Source: Providencia sneebia DSM 19967
GTDB taxonomy: Bacteria > Pseudomonadota > Gammaproteobacteria > Enterobacterales > Enterobacteriaceae
DNA length: 64,000 bases
NCBI RefSeq assembly: GCF_000314895.2
Contig: NZ_CM001773.1
Location: forward strand, 2,143,185 to 2,207,184
Direction of reading: 5' to 3'
The notes beneath the pieces are model-generated. The model was not told where the DNA came from. It ran no database searches and saw only the letters and a program-made list of their open reading frames with translations. The first letter of the stretch is position 1. The number at the start of each line of letters is the position of its first letter. Below, piece after piece: positions 28,401 to 39,411 of the stretch. The translations under genes and the position numbers were made by a program.

Positions 28401-29364
28401 GATTGCTGAAGGTCAGGATCTTGACGAACTGAAAGGCCGCCTAAAAGAAAAAGTCCAAGAGACGCTATCCGAAGTTGTTGATGACGGCATTGAACAAAGT
28501 GGTTTGCATATTTGGAGTTTCGGTGAATTACCTCAGCGTTATGAACAAAAACGCGGTGGTTATTCTGTCAAAGCTTACCCAGCATTAGTGGATGAGAAAA
28601 ACAGTGTTGGAATTCGGGTATTTGAGACTGAATTTGAACAACAGCAGGCAATGTGGAGTGGTATTCGCCGTTTATTATTACTCAATATTCCTTCGCCAAT
28701 TAAATATTTGCATGAAAAATTGCCGAATAAATCTAAATTAGGTTTATATTTTAATCCTTATGGAAAAGTATTAGACCTGATTGATGATTGCATTGCTTGT
28801 GGTGTGGATAAACTTATCGAAAAACATGGCATGTTAGTGTGGGATGAGAAGGGCTTTAGTCAACTGCAAGATTTCGTACGTGCAGAGCTTAATGATGAGG
28901 TCGTGCAAATTGCCAAACATGTTGAGCAGATATTAACCGCTGTTTTTGCTATCAATAAACGATTGAAAGGGCGGGTAGATTTTTCAATGGCACTGGCACT
29001 TTCTGACATTAAAGCGCAATTAGCCAATTTAGTGTTTAAAGGTTTTGTGACGGCGCATACATGGAAACGTCTTCCAGATGTATTACGTTATTTAACTGGG
29101 ATTGAGCGTCGCTTAGAAAAATTATCTGTTGATCCAAATCGTGATAGAGCTCAGATGAGTAAAATTGAGCATGTCACTAACATGTGGCAACAATGGATGG
29201 CTAAATTAACGCCTATTCAACAATTATTGCCTGAAGTGCAAGAAGTCCGCTGGATGATTGAAGAATTACGGATTAGTTTATTTGCACAACAATTAGGTAC
29301 GCCTTATCCAATCTCAGATAAGCGAATTATCCAAACAATGGAAAGTCTTACTCAAAAAATGTAA
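25465..29364 (+). CDS. hrpA: ATP-dependent RNA helicase HrpA
   Basis: DEAH-box RNA helicase that, in E. coli, resolves stalled or collided ribosomes and processes mRNA. The 1299-residue protein is within a residue of the E. coli length. It shows Walker A AGETGSGKTTQIPK, the DEAH box in IIDEAHERSLNID, SATIDPERFS, motif VI QRKGRCGRVSDG, the ratchet/OB-fold region to about residue 750, and the long HrpA-specific C-terminal half. The start codon is GTG at 25465, preceded by AAGGA. It is monocistronic, with a strong hairpin behind it. Confidence 0.97.
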   Translation: MKSILTALEADIGQTSLRDQWLLKKRLHGVAKIRDDKSRAAVLDVIKADIETAKQKVANKLLNPPKIIYPENLPVSQKKQAIYDAIKQHQVVIIAGETGSGKTTQIPKICLELGRGIKGFIGHTQPRRLAARSVAARLAQELESEIGTTVGYKVRFSDQVSENTRVKLMTDGILLAELQNDKLLLQYDTIIIDEAHERSLNIDFILGYLRQLLIKRPDLKVIITSATIDPERFSRHFNQAPIIEVSGRTYPVEVRYRPIIGADNDNDRDQIDGIIDAVNELGKESAGDILIFMSGEREIRDTADALNKLQLRHTEILPLFARLSNSEQNRIFHPHGGRRIILSTNVAETSLTVPGIKYVIDTGYARISRYSFRTKVQRLPVEPISQASANQRKGRCGRVSDGVCIRLYSEEDFLGRPEFTDPEILRTNLASVILQMTSIGLGDISAFPFVEAPDKRNIQDGVKLLEELGAIKPHKENERGYLLTDIGRQLAQLPVDPRLARMVIEAKKQGAVREAMVIVSALSIQDPRERPLDKQQASDEKHRRFHDKQSDFLAFLNLWDYLKDQQKALSNAQFRKMCRQDFLNYLRVREWQDLYTQLRQVVKEQGIPINSLEADFRSIHVSLLAGLLSHVGQKDADKPEFTGARNARFMLFPGSGLFKKPPKWVMVAELVETSKLWGRIGAAIDPEWIEPLAAHLVKHHYSEPHWSKSQGAVMASEKVTLYGLPIVAARQVNYGTIDPLLCRELFIRHALVEGDWLTKHAFFRENRKLLAEVEDLEHKSRRRDILVDDETLFAFYDQRIPNDVISARHFDHWWKKISKQQPDLLNFEKNMLIKENAANVSLLDYPNYWHQGDLKFRLSYQFEPGTDADGVTVHIPLAILNQVQNVGFDWQVPGLREELIIALIKSLPKPIRRNFVPAPNYASAFLERVPTPDGNILERLEKELRRMTGVTVDRDSWQLSQLPVHLQMTFRVIGEKNKTIAEGQDLDELKGRLKEKVQETLSEVVDDGIEQSGLHIWSFGELPQRYEQKRGGYSVKAYPALVDEKNSVGIRVFETEFEQQQAMWSGIRRLLLLNIPSPIKYLHEKLPNKSKLGLYFNPYGKVLDLIDDCIACGVDKLIEKHGMLVWDEKGFSQLQDFVRAELNDEVVQIAKHVEQILTAVFAINKRLKGRVDFSMALALSDIKAQLANLVFKGFVTAHTWKRLPDVLRYLTGIERRLEKLSVDPNRDRAQMSKIEHVTNMWQQWMAKLTPIQQLLPEVQEVRWMIEELRISLFAQQLGTPYPISDKRIIQTMESLTQKM

Positions 29365-29374
29365 CCATTCCAAC

Positions 29375-29412
29375 AAGGTTAGCTTTCGAATAAATGAAAG
29401 CTAACCTTTATC
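29375..29412 (+). terminator. hrpA terminator hairpin
   Basis: Perfect 13-bp stem AAGGTTAGCTTTC (29375-29387)/GAAAGCTAACCTT (29396-29408), 8-base loop, then TTATC. Confidence 0.75.
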
Positions 29413-29554
29413 AATTAGTAAAATCCAATACTTACCGGCTTTAGCCTAAAATCGATGAATTTAGTTACAACATACTAGTGTTTGTGTATTTAAAAATACC
29501 TTAACCACCAGCTTCAGTACAATAGAAATAAGGCTAAAAAGGAACAAACAAGAG

Positions 29555-29599
29555 AGGTCATTACAAGATTTTATTTATGGTTAAACCTTGTAATGACCT
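29555..29599 (-). terminator. ydgI terminator hairpin
   Basis: Perfect 13-bp inverted repeat AGGTCATTACAAG (29555-29567)/CTTGTAATGACCT (29587-29599) with a 19-base loop, 24 bases past the ydgI stop. Read on the minus strand it is followed by CTCTTGTTTGTTCC. Confidence 0.6.
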
Positions 29600-29623
29600 G
29601 AATACAATTAGTCAGATATAAAA

Positions 29624-31024
29624 TTAGATAAGATAGTAAATGGCGGGAATTGCACCAGCAAGAATGGCAAGAGAAGCAATTTTCTCAACAAAATTTAACT
29701 TCATTTGGTTTGATTGCTGTGAACGAGCATACCAAAAAACCAAAATACCCGGTGCATATAAAACGACTGAAAGCATCAAATTAATCAGCCCTGAAGCATA
29801 CAGCAACCATAATCCATAAAAGCTGGCAATTAGTCCTACTAATAACAATGGTTTGTTATGGCGCTCAAAAGCAACTTTTATGAGAAATGCACCAACCAAA
29901 AAGTAGGGGACGAGGATCATCTCTGAGGCGATGGTTAATAGCGTATTATAATTACTGCCGCTTAACCAAATTAACACAAGTGATAATTGAACTGCACCAT
30001 TAGTCAACCATAAAGAAGAGGAAGGTGCGTCGTTTTTATTTAGTTTATTGAAAATTTTAGGAAATGATTGATGCTGTGCCGCAATGTAAGGCACTTCAGC
30101 TGCCATGATTGTCCAGCTTAAATAAGCACCACAAACTGAAATAATGAGTCCTGCGGCAATAATGATTTCACCACTAGAGCTGATTAAATTAACCATCAAA
30201 GGTGCCATTGATGGATTTTTAATTTCAGCCAGTTCAGCGCGCGGCATGATGCCTAATGAGAGTAAGGTAACAAGGATATAAATAATTAACGCTGCGCTAA
30301 CAGCAAAAACAGTGGCTAAGCCAACATCACGTCTATTTCTCGCTCTAGCTGAGACAACAACCGCACCTTCTATCCCAATGAAAACCCATAATGTAATCAA
30401 CATGGTATTTTTAACTTGCTCCCAAACAGGGACACCAAGAGAAATACCGCTAAAATCAGCATCAAATATATCGAGTTTGAATGCTAACATAGCTAAAACA
30501 ATAAATAGCCCTAATGGGATTAATTTAGCCATTGTAGCGAGCTTATTGATCCCCGCCGCAGTTTGCACACCGCGCAAAACTAAGTAATGAACAAACCACA
30601 ATAGAATTGATTCACCAATTAAAGCTTGCCAAGTGTTACCATCACCAAAAATAACATTATCTGGGGTATCGGTAAAAAAGCTGATCGCCGCAAAAACAAT
30701 GACTAAATAAGAAACGTTTGCAACAACTGCACATAGCCAATAGCCCCAAGCTGAACAAAATCCGACTAATTCGCCAAATCCTTCTTTTGCATAAGTGAAA
30801 ATACCACCATCAAGATCAGGCCGAATGCGGGAAAGTAACAGGAGTGAAAAGGCTAAAAACAAAATTCCGATACCTGTTATTGACCAACCAATAATCAGCG
30901 CGAGTGGGCTTGCAATTTCGGCCATGTTTTGTGGGAGGCTAAAAACACCCGCACCGACCATGGAACTTAGGACTAAGGCGGTAAGTGCAGTGAGGCTAAG
31001 TGTATGTTTCAATGTATATCCCAA
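29624..31024 (-). CDS. ydgI: Arginine/ornithine-type APC antiporter YdgI
   Basis: Inner-membrane transporter of the APC superfamily, basic amino acid/polyamine antiporter group, related to ArcD. The 466-residue protein has about 12 hydrophobic segments and the N-terminal signature ALVLSSMVGAGVFSLPQNM. Other family blocks are DGGIFTYAKEGFGELVGF, LWVFIGIEGAVVVSARARNR and MAAEVPYIAAQH. Gene order ydgI-ydgH-pntAB matches E. coli. The substrate is inferred from the family and not shown here. Confidence 0.88.
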   Translation of the reverse strand: MGYTLKHTLSLTALTALVLSSMVGAGVFSLPQNMAEIASPLALIIGWSITGIGILFLAFSLLLLSRIRPDLDGGIFTYAKEGFGELVGFCSAWGYWLCAVVANVSYLVIVFAAISFFTDTPDNVIFGDGNTWQALIGESILLWFVHYLVLRGVQTAAGINKLATMAKLIPLGLFIVLAMLAFKLDIFDADFSGISLGVPVWEQVKNTMLITLWVFIGIEGAVVVSARARNRRDVGLATVFAVSAALIIYILVTLLSLGIMPRAELAEIKNPSMAPLMVNLISSSGEIIIAAGLIISVCGAYLSWTIMAAEVPYIAAQHQSFPKIFNKLNKNDAPSSSLWLTNGAVQLSLVLIWLSGSNYNTLLTIASEMILVPYFLVGAFLIKVAFERHNKPLLLVGLIASFYGLWLLYASGLINLMLSVVLYAPGILVFWYARSQQSNQMKLNFVEKIASLAILAGAIPAIYYLI

Positions 31025-31259
31025 TTATTCTGCAATCGAAAGTTAAATTAACGTTAAGATGGCAGTTCTGCCGCTTAATTTAACTGTTTCAGTTTCAAAT
31101 AATAGATTGTTTATCTATTGGCTCTAAAAAGAGAAAGGATTCTACGAATGAAAGGCGGCTTATGCAATGGAAAGTTATGCAGTTTGGTAAGATTTTTATT
31201 CAATCCTAAATTTGAATTGATCTACTCAAGATATTTATGTGAAATTAAAAAAATGCGAT

Positions 31260-31291
31260 AAAAAAGCCAGCAATTGATGCTGGCTTTTTTG
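31260..31291 (-). terminator. ydgH intrinsic terminator
   Basis: Perfect 13-bp stem AAAAAAGCCAGCA (31260-31272)/TGCTGGCTTTTTT (31278-31290) with a 5-base loop. T runs on either strand make it a strong terminator after ydgH. Confidence 0.9.
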
Positions 31292-31304
31292 GATGAGTTA
31301 TCTG

Positions 31305-32255
31305 TTATTTAAACAGATCAGCGCTGATGGTGACGCTTCCACCGTTTGATTGCCATTCACGGGTAATGTGGAAATATTTTGCACCTTTTGCTTCAGCACG
31401 TTTTGCAATTTGATAACGTACTTCAGGCGTATTGGTGTAATAACCAGAGAAAGTGATTGAATCAAATGGAACCATTTGAGCAGCGGCAACTTTATTAAGT
31501 TCTTCTATCACGTAACCATTTGGCAGCGTTACATTAGTTTTGCTTGATTCACTACTTGATGTTTCAAAGAAGCGCCCAACAGCAGCTGTTGGTTCTTCTG
31601 ATGAAGCAACACCTGGTATACGCACTTTTTTCGCTGCTTCACCACCTTCAGCTAAAAGTGCTTTACCTGCTTCTGAATCCGCAGGGATCACCGCTTCTTC
31701 AAGTTGAACTTGGCGTTTTGGCGCATCTTTTTTGTAGATATAAGCTGTCGCTAAAGTATTACCACCGTCATTAACCGCTATATTGCGGACGACATAAAAT
31801 GATGCTCCACCTTTTTCTTTAGCTTGCTTAGCAATAGCTTCATAAAGATCAGGCTGAGAAGGGTAAAAACCGCTTACGGTAACCGTATCAAAAGGTTCAT
31901 ATTGAGCCGCATCAGTTTTTGTCATTTCTTCAACGCCATTGAACACTCGGCGTTTAGGTTCATCTACAGGTTTTGCATCTTTTTTGTAAAGGTCCGCGAC
32001 AACACGCATGTTACCACTATCACCAACATCATCTAAGCTCTGCATGTAAAAGGCATATGCCCCAGCCTTGTCAGCTCGACGAGAGACAGCATCGGATGCT
32101 TCATAAATAGCATTAAAGCGACCAGTTACTGTGATGCGCTCATAAGGTGTTAACTCTTGTGCCTGCTTGGGCGTTAATTCCACAGCTGCTTGTGTAGCCG
32201 TAATACTTGTTAATGATAACACCGCGGCTGCGATGGCCGTAGTTTTCAGCTTCAT
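31305..32255 (-). CDS. ydgH: YdgH, three-domain DUF1471/BhsA-like periplasmic protein
   Basis: Secreted protein with three YdgH/BhsA/McbA-like (DUF1471) repeats, linked in enterobacteria to envelope stress and host interaction. The 316 residues have a signal peptide (about 1-23, ending TATQA) and three homologous repeats, marked by YERITVTGRFNA, FDTVTVSGFYPSQ and FDSITFSGYYTN, each followed by an alpha/beta unit ending ADLYK, AYIYK or ADLFK. Start: an in-frame ATG lies 24 bases further upstream, but the ATG at 32255 has AAGGA six bases before it and gives the family N-terminus MKLKTTAIAAAVL. Confidence 0.93.
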   Translation of the reverse strand: MKLKTTAIAAAVLSLTSITATQAAVELTPKQAQELTPYERITVTGRFNAIYEASDAVSRRADKAGAYAFYMQSLDDVGDSGNMRVVADLYKKDAKPVDEPKRRVFNGVEEMTKTDAAQYEPFDTVTVSGFYPSQPDLYEAIAKQAKEKGGASFYVVRNIAVNDGGNTLATAYIYKKDAPKRQVQLEEAVIPADSEAGKALLAEGGEAAKKVRIPGVASSEEPTAAVGRFFETSSSESSKTNVTLPNGYVIEELNKVAAAQMVPFDSITFSGYYTNTPEVRYQIAKRAEAKGAKYFHITREWQSNGGSVTISADLFK

Positions 32256-34171
<1,916 letters not shown>

Positions 34172-34181
34172 GGGGTAACTT

Positions 34182-35573
34182 ATGTTGTCGAGTGGAATTG
34201 TGACAGCGGCCTATATTGTTGCTGCTATCCTATTTATTTTCAGTCTAGCCGGTTTATCACGCCATGAAAGTTCTCAACGTGGTAACACTTACGGCATTGC
34301 GGGTATGGCAATTGCTTTAATTGCAACTATTTTAGGACCAAATAGCGCAAACATTGGCTGGATCATTGCTGCAATGGTAATTGGTGCCGTTATTGGTATC
34401 CGTCTGGCGAAAAAGGTCGAAATGACTGAAATGCCAGAATTGGTTGCTATTTTACACAGTTTTGTTGGTTTGGCTGCGGTATTGGTTGGTTTCAATAGCT
34501 TTATTGCGAGTGAAGGCCATGTCGATGCTGTTATGGAAAATATTCATTTAACAGAAGTGTTCTTGGGTATTTTCATTGGGGCAATAACCTTCACGGGTTC
34601 TATTGTTGCTTATGGTAAATTGTCAGGCAAAATTTCATCAAAACCGATGATGTTGCCAAACAAGCATAAACTCAACTTAGCGGCATTAGTTGTTTCATTT
34701 ATTTTATTACTGATTTTCGTGAAGACAGAAAGTGTTGGGCTACAAGTTTTCGCGATGTTAATTATGACAGTGATTGCGCTTGCTTTTGGTTGGCATTTGG
34801 TTGCTTCAATTGGTGGTGCAGATATGCCCGTTGTTGTATCAATGCTGAACTCATATTCAGGTTGGGCAGCTGCTGCCGCAGGTTTCATGCTAAGCAATGA
34901 CTTACTGATTGTTACTGGTGCTTTAGTGGGTTCTTCCGGTGCGATCCTGTCTTACATTATGTGTAAAGCGATGAACCGTTCATTCTTCAGTGTTATTGCG
35001 GGTGGATTTGGTACAGATGGTGCCTCTACAGGAACAGAAGAAGAGATGGGGGAATATCGTGAAACAACCGCGGAAGAAGTGGCTGAATTACTGAAGAACT
35101 CAACATCAGTAATCATTACCCCAGGTTATGGATTGGCTGTTGCTCAGGCGCAGTATCCTGTTCATGATATTACAGCGAAATTACGTGAACGTGGTATTAA
35201 TGTGCGTTTTGGTATTCACCCAGTTGCAGGCCGTTTACCGGGCCATATGAATGTTTTGTTAGCTGAAGCAAAAGTACCTTATGATGTCGTACTAGAGATG
35301 GATGAAATCAATGATGACTTTTCTGAAACAGATACTGTTTTAGTTATTGGTGCGAATGATACGGTGAACCCTGCGGCGCAAGATGATCCAAATAGCCCAA
35401 TTGCGGGAATGCCAGTCTTAGAAGTATGGAAAGCTAATAACGTTATTGTATTCAAGCGTTCAATGAATACAGGTTATGCCGGTGTACAAAATCCATTATT
35501 CTTTAAAGAAAATACCCAAATGTTGTTTGGTGATGCTAAAGCAAGTGTTGATGCAATTCTAAAAGCGCTATAA
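34182..35573 (+). CDS. pntB: NAD(P) transhydrogenase subunit beta
   Basis: Beta subunit carrying most of the proton channel (domain II, about residues 1-260, nine predicted membrane helices) and the NADP(H)-binding domain III (about 290-463). Domain III shows [39 protein letters not shown] and [12 protein letters not shown]. The 463 residues match the family. GGGGTAA stands before its start. It shares a transcript with pntA and ends at a strong bidirectional hairpin. Confidence 0.97.
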   Translation: MLSSGIVTAAYIVAAILFIFSLAGLSRHESSQRGNTYGIAGMAIALIATILGPNSANIGWIIAAMVIGAVIGIRLAKKVEMTEMPELVAILHSFVGLAAVLVGFNSFIASEGHVDAVMENIHLTEVFLGIFIGAITFTGSIVAYGKLSGKISSKPMMLPNKHKLNLAALVVSFILLLIFVKTESVGLQVFAMLIMTVIALAFGWHLVASIGGADMPVVVSMLNSYSGWAAAAAGFMLSNDLLIVTGALVGSSGAILSYIMCKAMNRSFFSVIAGGFGTDGASTGTEEEMGEYRETTAEEVAELLKNSTSVIITPGYGLAVAQAQYPVHDITAKLRERGINVRFGIHPVAGRLPGHMNVLLAEAKVPYDVVLEMDEINDDFSETDTVLVIGANDTVNPAAQDDPNSPIAGMPVLEVWKANNVIVFKRSMNTGYAGVQNPLFFKENTQMLFGDAKASVDAILKAL

Positions 35574-35615
35574 GTGAGAATTGTTTTCAGCAACGCAGAA
35601 ATAACATAAAAGTAC

Positions 35616-35649
35616 AAAAAAGCTCTGTTTATGACGACAGAGCTTTTTT
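35616..35649. terminator. Bidirectional terminator between pntB and uspE
   Basis: Perfect 13-bp stem AAAAAAGCTCTGT (35616-35628)/ACAGAGCTTTTTT (35637-35649) with an 8-base loop. It serves both converging genes. Confidence 0.9.
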
Positions 35650-35668
35650 AATAAATTAAATTTTAAAA

Positions 35669-36613
35669 TTAATCTTCATCAGCTGTAATTGGACACACAA
35701 AACCATCTGGTTTGATAGCTAACAAATCGCATTTTAATTTATCAACCACATGTTCAGCCGTGTTACCTAAAAAAGCCGCAGAAAGACCAGTCCTGCCTAG
35801 TATACCCAGAACAACAACACCAGCATGAAGCTCATCACAGACTTCAGGGATGATTTTTTCCGGTAGTCCTTCGCGAACATGTGTATATTTTTCATCAACC
35901 CCAAATTTTTGCCGCAACTCTTTCATGGCAATAAGGTGTTGACCGCGTAATGCGTTGTTATAAAGACTCGGGTCAAAATCAGGTAACTCAATCGCAATAT
36001 TCATTGGTGCAATCGGATATGCACTTACCAAATGAATTTCCTGATCTTTAACAATGCGCGTTGCTAAATCTTTCGTTTTTTCAACTAATTTAATATTGAG
36101 GTCGTCATGGTAAGACTCTTCATTAGAAAGATTTACTGCGACAACAACAGAGCCATGATCCGGCCAAACTTTATCTTTTACCATCCAAACTGGAGAAGGG
36201 CATTTTCGTAATAAATGCCAATCAAGCGGTGTAAATATAATTGATTCAAAATTATCCGTTTGATGAGCCATTTTTAATAGCAGGTCATGCTTACCATTAA
36301 TGACTTCCTGAATAATGGCTTCATAAGGTTTATTATGCCAGATGACTTTTATTTCAATATCAATACCCGCTTCAAGGTAATAATGTGCTTGCTGTTTAAT
36401 CCAAGCGGCTTTTTGATTAATAACACCTTTTCTCATTGCATCACGTTCTTCAGGAGAAAGTAATGTTGTCATATCATAGGATAGATCATATATAGGTAAG
36501 AAAGCTTTTATCCGCCCACCATTACGTTGCACTATATAGACAGCACGTCGTAATGCTGGTTGATCATCCTGATTTGGGTCAATTGCAACTAGGAGATTTT
36601 GATAGTTTGCCAT
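35669..36613 (-). CDS. uspE: Universal stress protein UspE
   Basis: Cytosolic tandem universal stress protein, tied in E. coli to stress survival, motility and adhesion. The 314 residues contain two Usp domains (about 1-150 and 160-305). The conserved blocks are [37 protein letters not shown] and the second-domain [20 protein letters not shown]. The start is the ATG at 36613, with GAGG seven bases upstream. A TTG two codons earlier is less likely. It lies downstream of fnr in the same direction, the enterobacterial fnr-uspE order. Confidence 0.95.
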   Translation of the reverse strand: MANYQNLLVAIDPNQDDQPALRRAVYIVQRNGGRIKAFLPIYDLSYDMTTLLSPEERDAMRKGVINQKAAWIKQQAHYYLEAGIDIEIKVIWHNKPYEAIIQEVINGKHDLLLKMAHQTDNFESIIFTPLDWHLLRKCPSPVWMVKDKVWPDHGSVVVAVNLSNEESYHDDLNIKLVEKTKDLATRIVKDQEIHLVSAYPIAPMNIAIELPDFDPSLYNNALRGQHLIAMKELRQKFGVDEKYTHVREGLPEKIIPEVCDELHAGVVVLGILGRTGLSAAFLGNTAEHVVDKLKCDLLAIKPDGFVCPITADED

Positions 36614-36738
36614 ATTCAATCCTCATAAAGGCGGATACATCCTTAAAGATAAATTAAGGTATTGAGAAAAAATAGGCAAGAATTGATGAAAAATAATGAC
36701 AGCGGGGCGTAAAGAGTGTGATCAAGAAAACGTCAATA

Positions 36739-36785
36739 AAGTTGAGTTGCAGTTAACTGACTTTCAGTTTATGACAACTCAACTT
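36739..36785 (-). terminator. Inverted repeat after fnr
   Basis: Perfect 11-bp arms AAGTTGAGTTG (36739-36749) and CAACTCAACTT (36775-36785) with a 25-base loop that itself contains the palindrome CAGTTAACTG (36750-36759). It is 30 bases past the fnr stop and followed on the minus strand by TATTG. It may end fnr transcription, but the T tract is poor. Confidence 0.45.
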
Positions 36786-36815
36786 ATTATGAATTATGGA
36801 TAACTATCAAAGTGC

Positions 36816-37571
36816 TTAGCAAGAAATAGGAGAAACTTTGCCTGCTATATCGGTCAGTTTTTCCATATCTTCAATAGTGATATATTTACCTTTAACACTC
36901 AACATGCCGCTTTTTTGAAAACGACCTAAAAGCCGACTAATTGTTTCAACCGTCAGACCTAAATAGTTTCCGATATCGCCACGCGTCATTGTTAAACGGA
37001 ATTCTCTTGGTGAAAATCCACGTTCGGCAAAGCGACGAGATAAATTAAGAATAAATGCAGCTAAACGTTCCTCAGCGTTTTTCTTAGACAATAAAAGGAT
37101 CATTTCTTGATCACCTTTTATTTCTCCGCTCATTAGACGCATAATCTGTTGACGCAGATTTGGCATTTTTCCTGATAAATCATCAAGCGTTTCAAATGGA
37201 ATTTCACAAACCATTGATGTTTCTAGTGCTTGTGCAAAACTCGGGTGCTGTGTATGAATAATTGCATCAAAACCGACAAGATCACCCGCAAGATGAAAAC
37301 CAGTGATCTGTTCATCACCTTCTTCAGTAATGGTATAGCTTTTGATGGTTCCTGAACGAATTGCATACAGCGAACGTAGCTCATCACCTGCTTTAAACAG
37401 CGTTTGGCCTTTTTGAATCGGCTTTTTACGCTCAATAATATTGTCAAGTTGATCCAGTTCATGTTCATTCAGCGTGAAGGGAATGCATAGCTGGCTAATA
37501 CTACAATCCTGACAATGAATAGCACAACCACCAGACTGGATGCGACGAACAACTCTTTTTTCTGGGATCAT
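36816..37571 (-). CDS. fnr: Oxygen-sensing regulator FNR
   Basis: Global transcription factor of the Crp-Fnr family that binds DNA as a dimer when its [4Fe-4S] cluster is intact under anaerobiosis. The 251-residue protein is almost identical to E. coli FNR. Cluster cysteines are at 20, 23 and 29 ([14 protein letters not shown]) and at about 122 (TSMVCEIPF). The recognition helix is in [15 protein letters not shown]. Only the last 20 residues and the loop DAIIHTQH differ notably. A FNR box lies 29 bases upstream (37600-37613), which suggests autoregulation. Confidence 0.98.
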   Translation of the reverse strand: MIPEKRVVRRIQSGGCAIHCQDCSISQLCIPFTLNEHELDQLDNIIERKKPIQKGQTLFKAGDELRSLYAIRSGTIKSYTITEEGDEQITGFHLAGDLVGFDAIIHTQHPSFAQALETSMVCEIPFETLDDLSGKMPNLRQQIMRLMSGEIKGDQEMILLLSKKNAEERLAAFILNLSRRFAERGFSPREFRLTMTRGDIGNYLGLTVETISRLLGRFQKSGMLSVKGKYITIEDMEKLTDIAGKVSPISC

Positions 37572-37599
37572 ATTAATTGCTCAATATAAGTTAAAATTA

Positions 37600-37613
37600 T
37601 TGATATGAGTCAA
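37600..37613 (-). promoter_or_regulatory. FNR box in the fnr promoter
   Basis: TTGATATGAGTCAA matches the TTGAT-N4-ATCAA consensus with one mismatch. Its position 29 bases before the fnr start corresponds to the autorepression site known in E. coli. Confidence 0.75.
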
Positions 37614-38004
37614 TTTTAACATAATATAATGCAACTGATAAGTGAAAATATAAAACTGAATCATCCATAAAAGAAAGTTGTATTTAGACATTACTTTACT
37701 AAACAACACGAATAATCAATATTTAAAATTTAACTTAGATTAGAACTAAATTTTTAAAATAAAAGTAAAGTGTTTGGCTATTTAATAATTTTATTCATAT
37801 ATTCAATGCGATGTTATACAGATAATGCATTAAGTAACCTGATGAAATATAATGCTTTTTATTAATCTAATTCAGTATGTTGTTAAATTTAGATTTTTTT
37901 TGTTTCTTGAAAATATTTTTAGTATTTAAAAATTAACAATATTTTAAAAATTAAATAATTATGTAATGTTGATTTTTAATCATAATAATTTTATAGGAAA
38001 AATA
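37614..38004 (+). other. fnr-quinone oxidoreductase divergent region
   Basis: About 390 strongly A+T-rich bases with many runs of A and T. No ORF or clear operator is visible besides the FNR box beside fnr. Promoters cannot be assigned reliably in such sequence. Confidence 0.3.
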
Positions 38005-39015
38005 ATGGCCAATCATGAATTAAATATTCCAAGCTCAATGAAAGTCGTCAATGTTACAGAACCGGGAGGTGCAGAAAACCTGCAAATAATTGAAAATGAA
38101 TTACCTACAATTCCTGATGGATATTTATTAGTTAAAGTTGAAGCTGCGGGTGTTAACCGACCCGATGTCCTGCAACGTAAAGGGAGTTATCCTCCTCCAG
38201 CAGATGCATCACCAATTTTAGGTCTTGAGATCTCTGGAATTGTTGTTGCAAAGGCCGCAAATGTTAATAAATGGAATATTGGTGATCACGTCTGTGGGTT
38301 AGTTGCTGGAGGCGGATATGCTGAATATTGCTTGCTACATGAAGATATTGCGTTGCCATTAGGGCAGTTATCTTTTATTGAAGGAGCTGCGATCCCAGAA
38401 AACTTTTTTACTGTTTGGGCAAATGTTTTCCAATTAGGGAAGCTTAAAAAAGGTGAATCTGTACTCATTCATGGGGGCACTTCGGGTATTGGGTCAGTGG
38501 CAATTATGTTGGCAAAAGCTTTTGGTGCTACGGCTATTACGACTGTAGGTTCTGCGGAAAAAATGAAAATAGCCAAAGAACTTGGCGCAGATTTGGCGAT
38601 TAATTATCGTGATGATGATTTCGTGAAACAGACACTTGATTATACCCACTCCCGTGGTGTGGATATGGTCGTTGATATCATTGGCGGTGATTATGTCAGT
38701 AAAAACTATGAAGTTGCCGCAAAATTTGGACGCATTATCCAAATTGGTATGATGAAAGGGAACCCAACGCACCTTAATTTTATGCCATTAATGGTGAAAA
38801 GGTTGGTGCATACAGGGTCAACAATGCGTTCGCGTAATAATGAAGAAAAGGCCAATATTGCCGCTGAATTAAAAGAGCAAGTTTGGGGAATGTTGCAAAA
38901 GGGTGAGATAAAGCCGTTTATTAACAAAACCTATTCACTCGAACAGGTTGCTGATGCCCATCGTTATATGGAATCGGGGGATTTGTTTGGGAAAATAGTA
39001 TTAACTAACAATTGA
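38005..39015 (+). CDS. NAD(P)H:quinone oxidoreductase, PIG3-type zinc-independent MDR
   Basis: Predicted cytosolic NADPH-dependent quinone or enone reductase of the medium-chain dehydrogenase superfamily, closest in pattern to the TP53I3/PIG3 group. The 336-residue protein shows AAGVNRPDVLQRKGSYPPP, ILGLEISGIVV, the nucleotide-binding HGGTSGIGSVAIMLAKAFGA and DMVVDIIGGDYVSKN. The catalytic-zinc cysteine of alcohol dehydrogenases is absent, as expected. The ATG at 38005 has AGGAAA before it. An upstream in-frame start at 37966 lacks a ribosome binding site. It is monocistronic with its own terminator. The natural substrate is unknown. Confidence 0.88.
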   Translation: MANHELNIPSSMKVVNVTEPGGAENLQIIENELPTIPDGYLLVKVEAAGVNRPDVLQRKGSYPPPADASPILGLEISGIVVAKAANVNKWNIGDHVCGLVAGGGYAEYCLLHEDIALPLGQLSFIEGAAIPENFFTVWANVFQLGKLKKGESVLIHGGTSGIGSVAIMLAKAFGATAITTVGSAEKMKIAKELGADLAINYRDDDFVKQTLDYTHSRGVDMVVDIIGGDYVSKNYEVAAKFGRIIQIGMMKGNPTHLNFMPLMVKRLVHTGSTMRSRNNEEKANIAAELKEQVWGMLQKGEIKPFINKTYSLEQVADAHRYMESGDLFGKIVLTNN

Positions 39016-39039
39016 TTAGCTATTTTATTCACCCAAAAT

Positions 39040-39080
39040 AAAGTCATGAGAATAATGAACACTCATGACTTTATTTAACT
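39040..39080 (+). terminator. Terminator after the quinone oxidoreductase gene
   Basis: Arms AAAGTCATGAG (39040-39050) and CTCATGACTTT (39062-39072), 11-base loop, then ATTTAACTT. Confidence 0.8.
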
Positions 39081-39119
39081 TCAATATAACAAATGATTTA
39101 CATTTTCAAGTGTTTTTAT

Positions 39120-39137
39120 CGTAAATATCTCTTTACA
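39120..39137 (+). promoter_or_regulatory. TyrR box upstream of tdc-tyrP
   Basis: CGTAAA, six bases, TTTACA matches the strong TyrR box TGTAAA-N6-TTTACA at 11 of 12 defined positions. It lies 275 bases before the decarboxylase start, in an otherwise A+T-rich 396-base interval where I cannot place the promoter with confidence. Confidence 0.6.
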
Positions 39138-39411
39138 GCAGATAAGTTGTCGAAATTTTGTTCCCGCGCACAATTCTAATTGAAATATAAATAAGATTAT
39201 TAATATTTTAATAATTATGGATTATATCTATATACAAGTTGGCCTTTTAGCGATGTGCTTATCCAGATGGTATTATTAAACGCAATGATAACAAGGTTAT
39301 GAACTATTGCTGTTTCTGAATGACAAGCACGCGTTATATCACTTTCCAATGATAATAAGTTAACTAACTTAAATATGACCAAGATTGGTTATGATTTAAA
39401 GGTGTAGTGAT

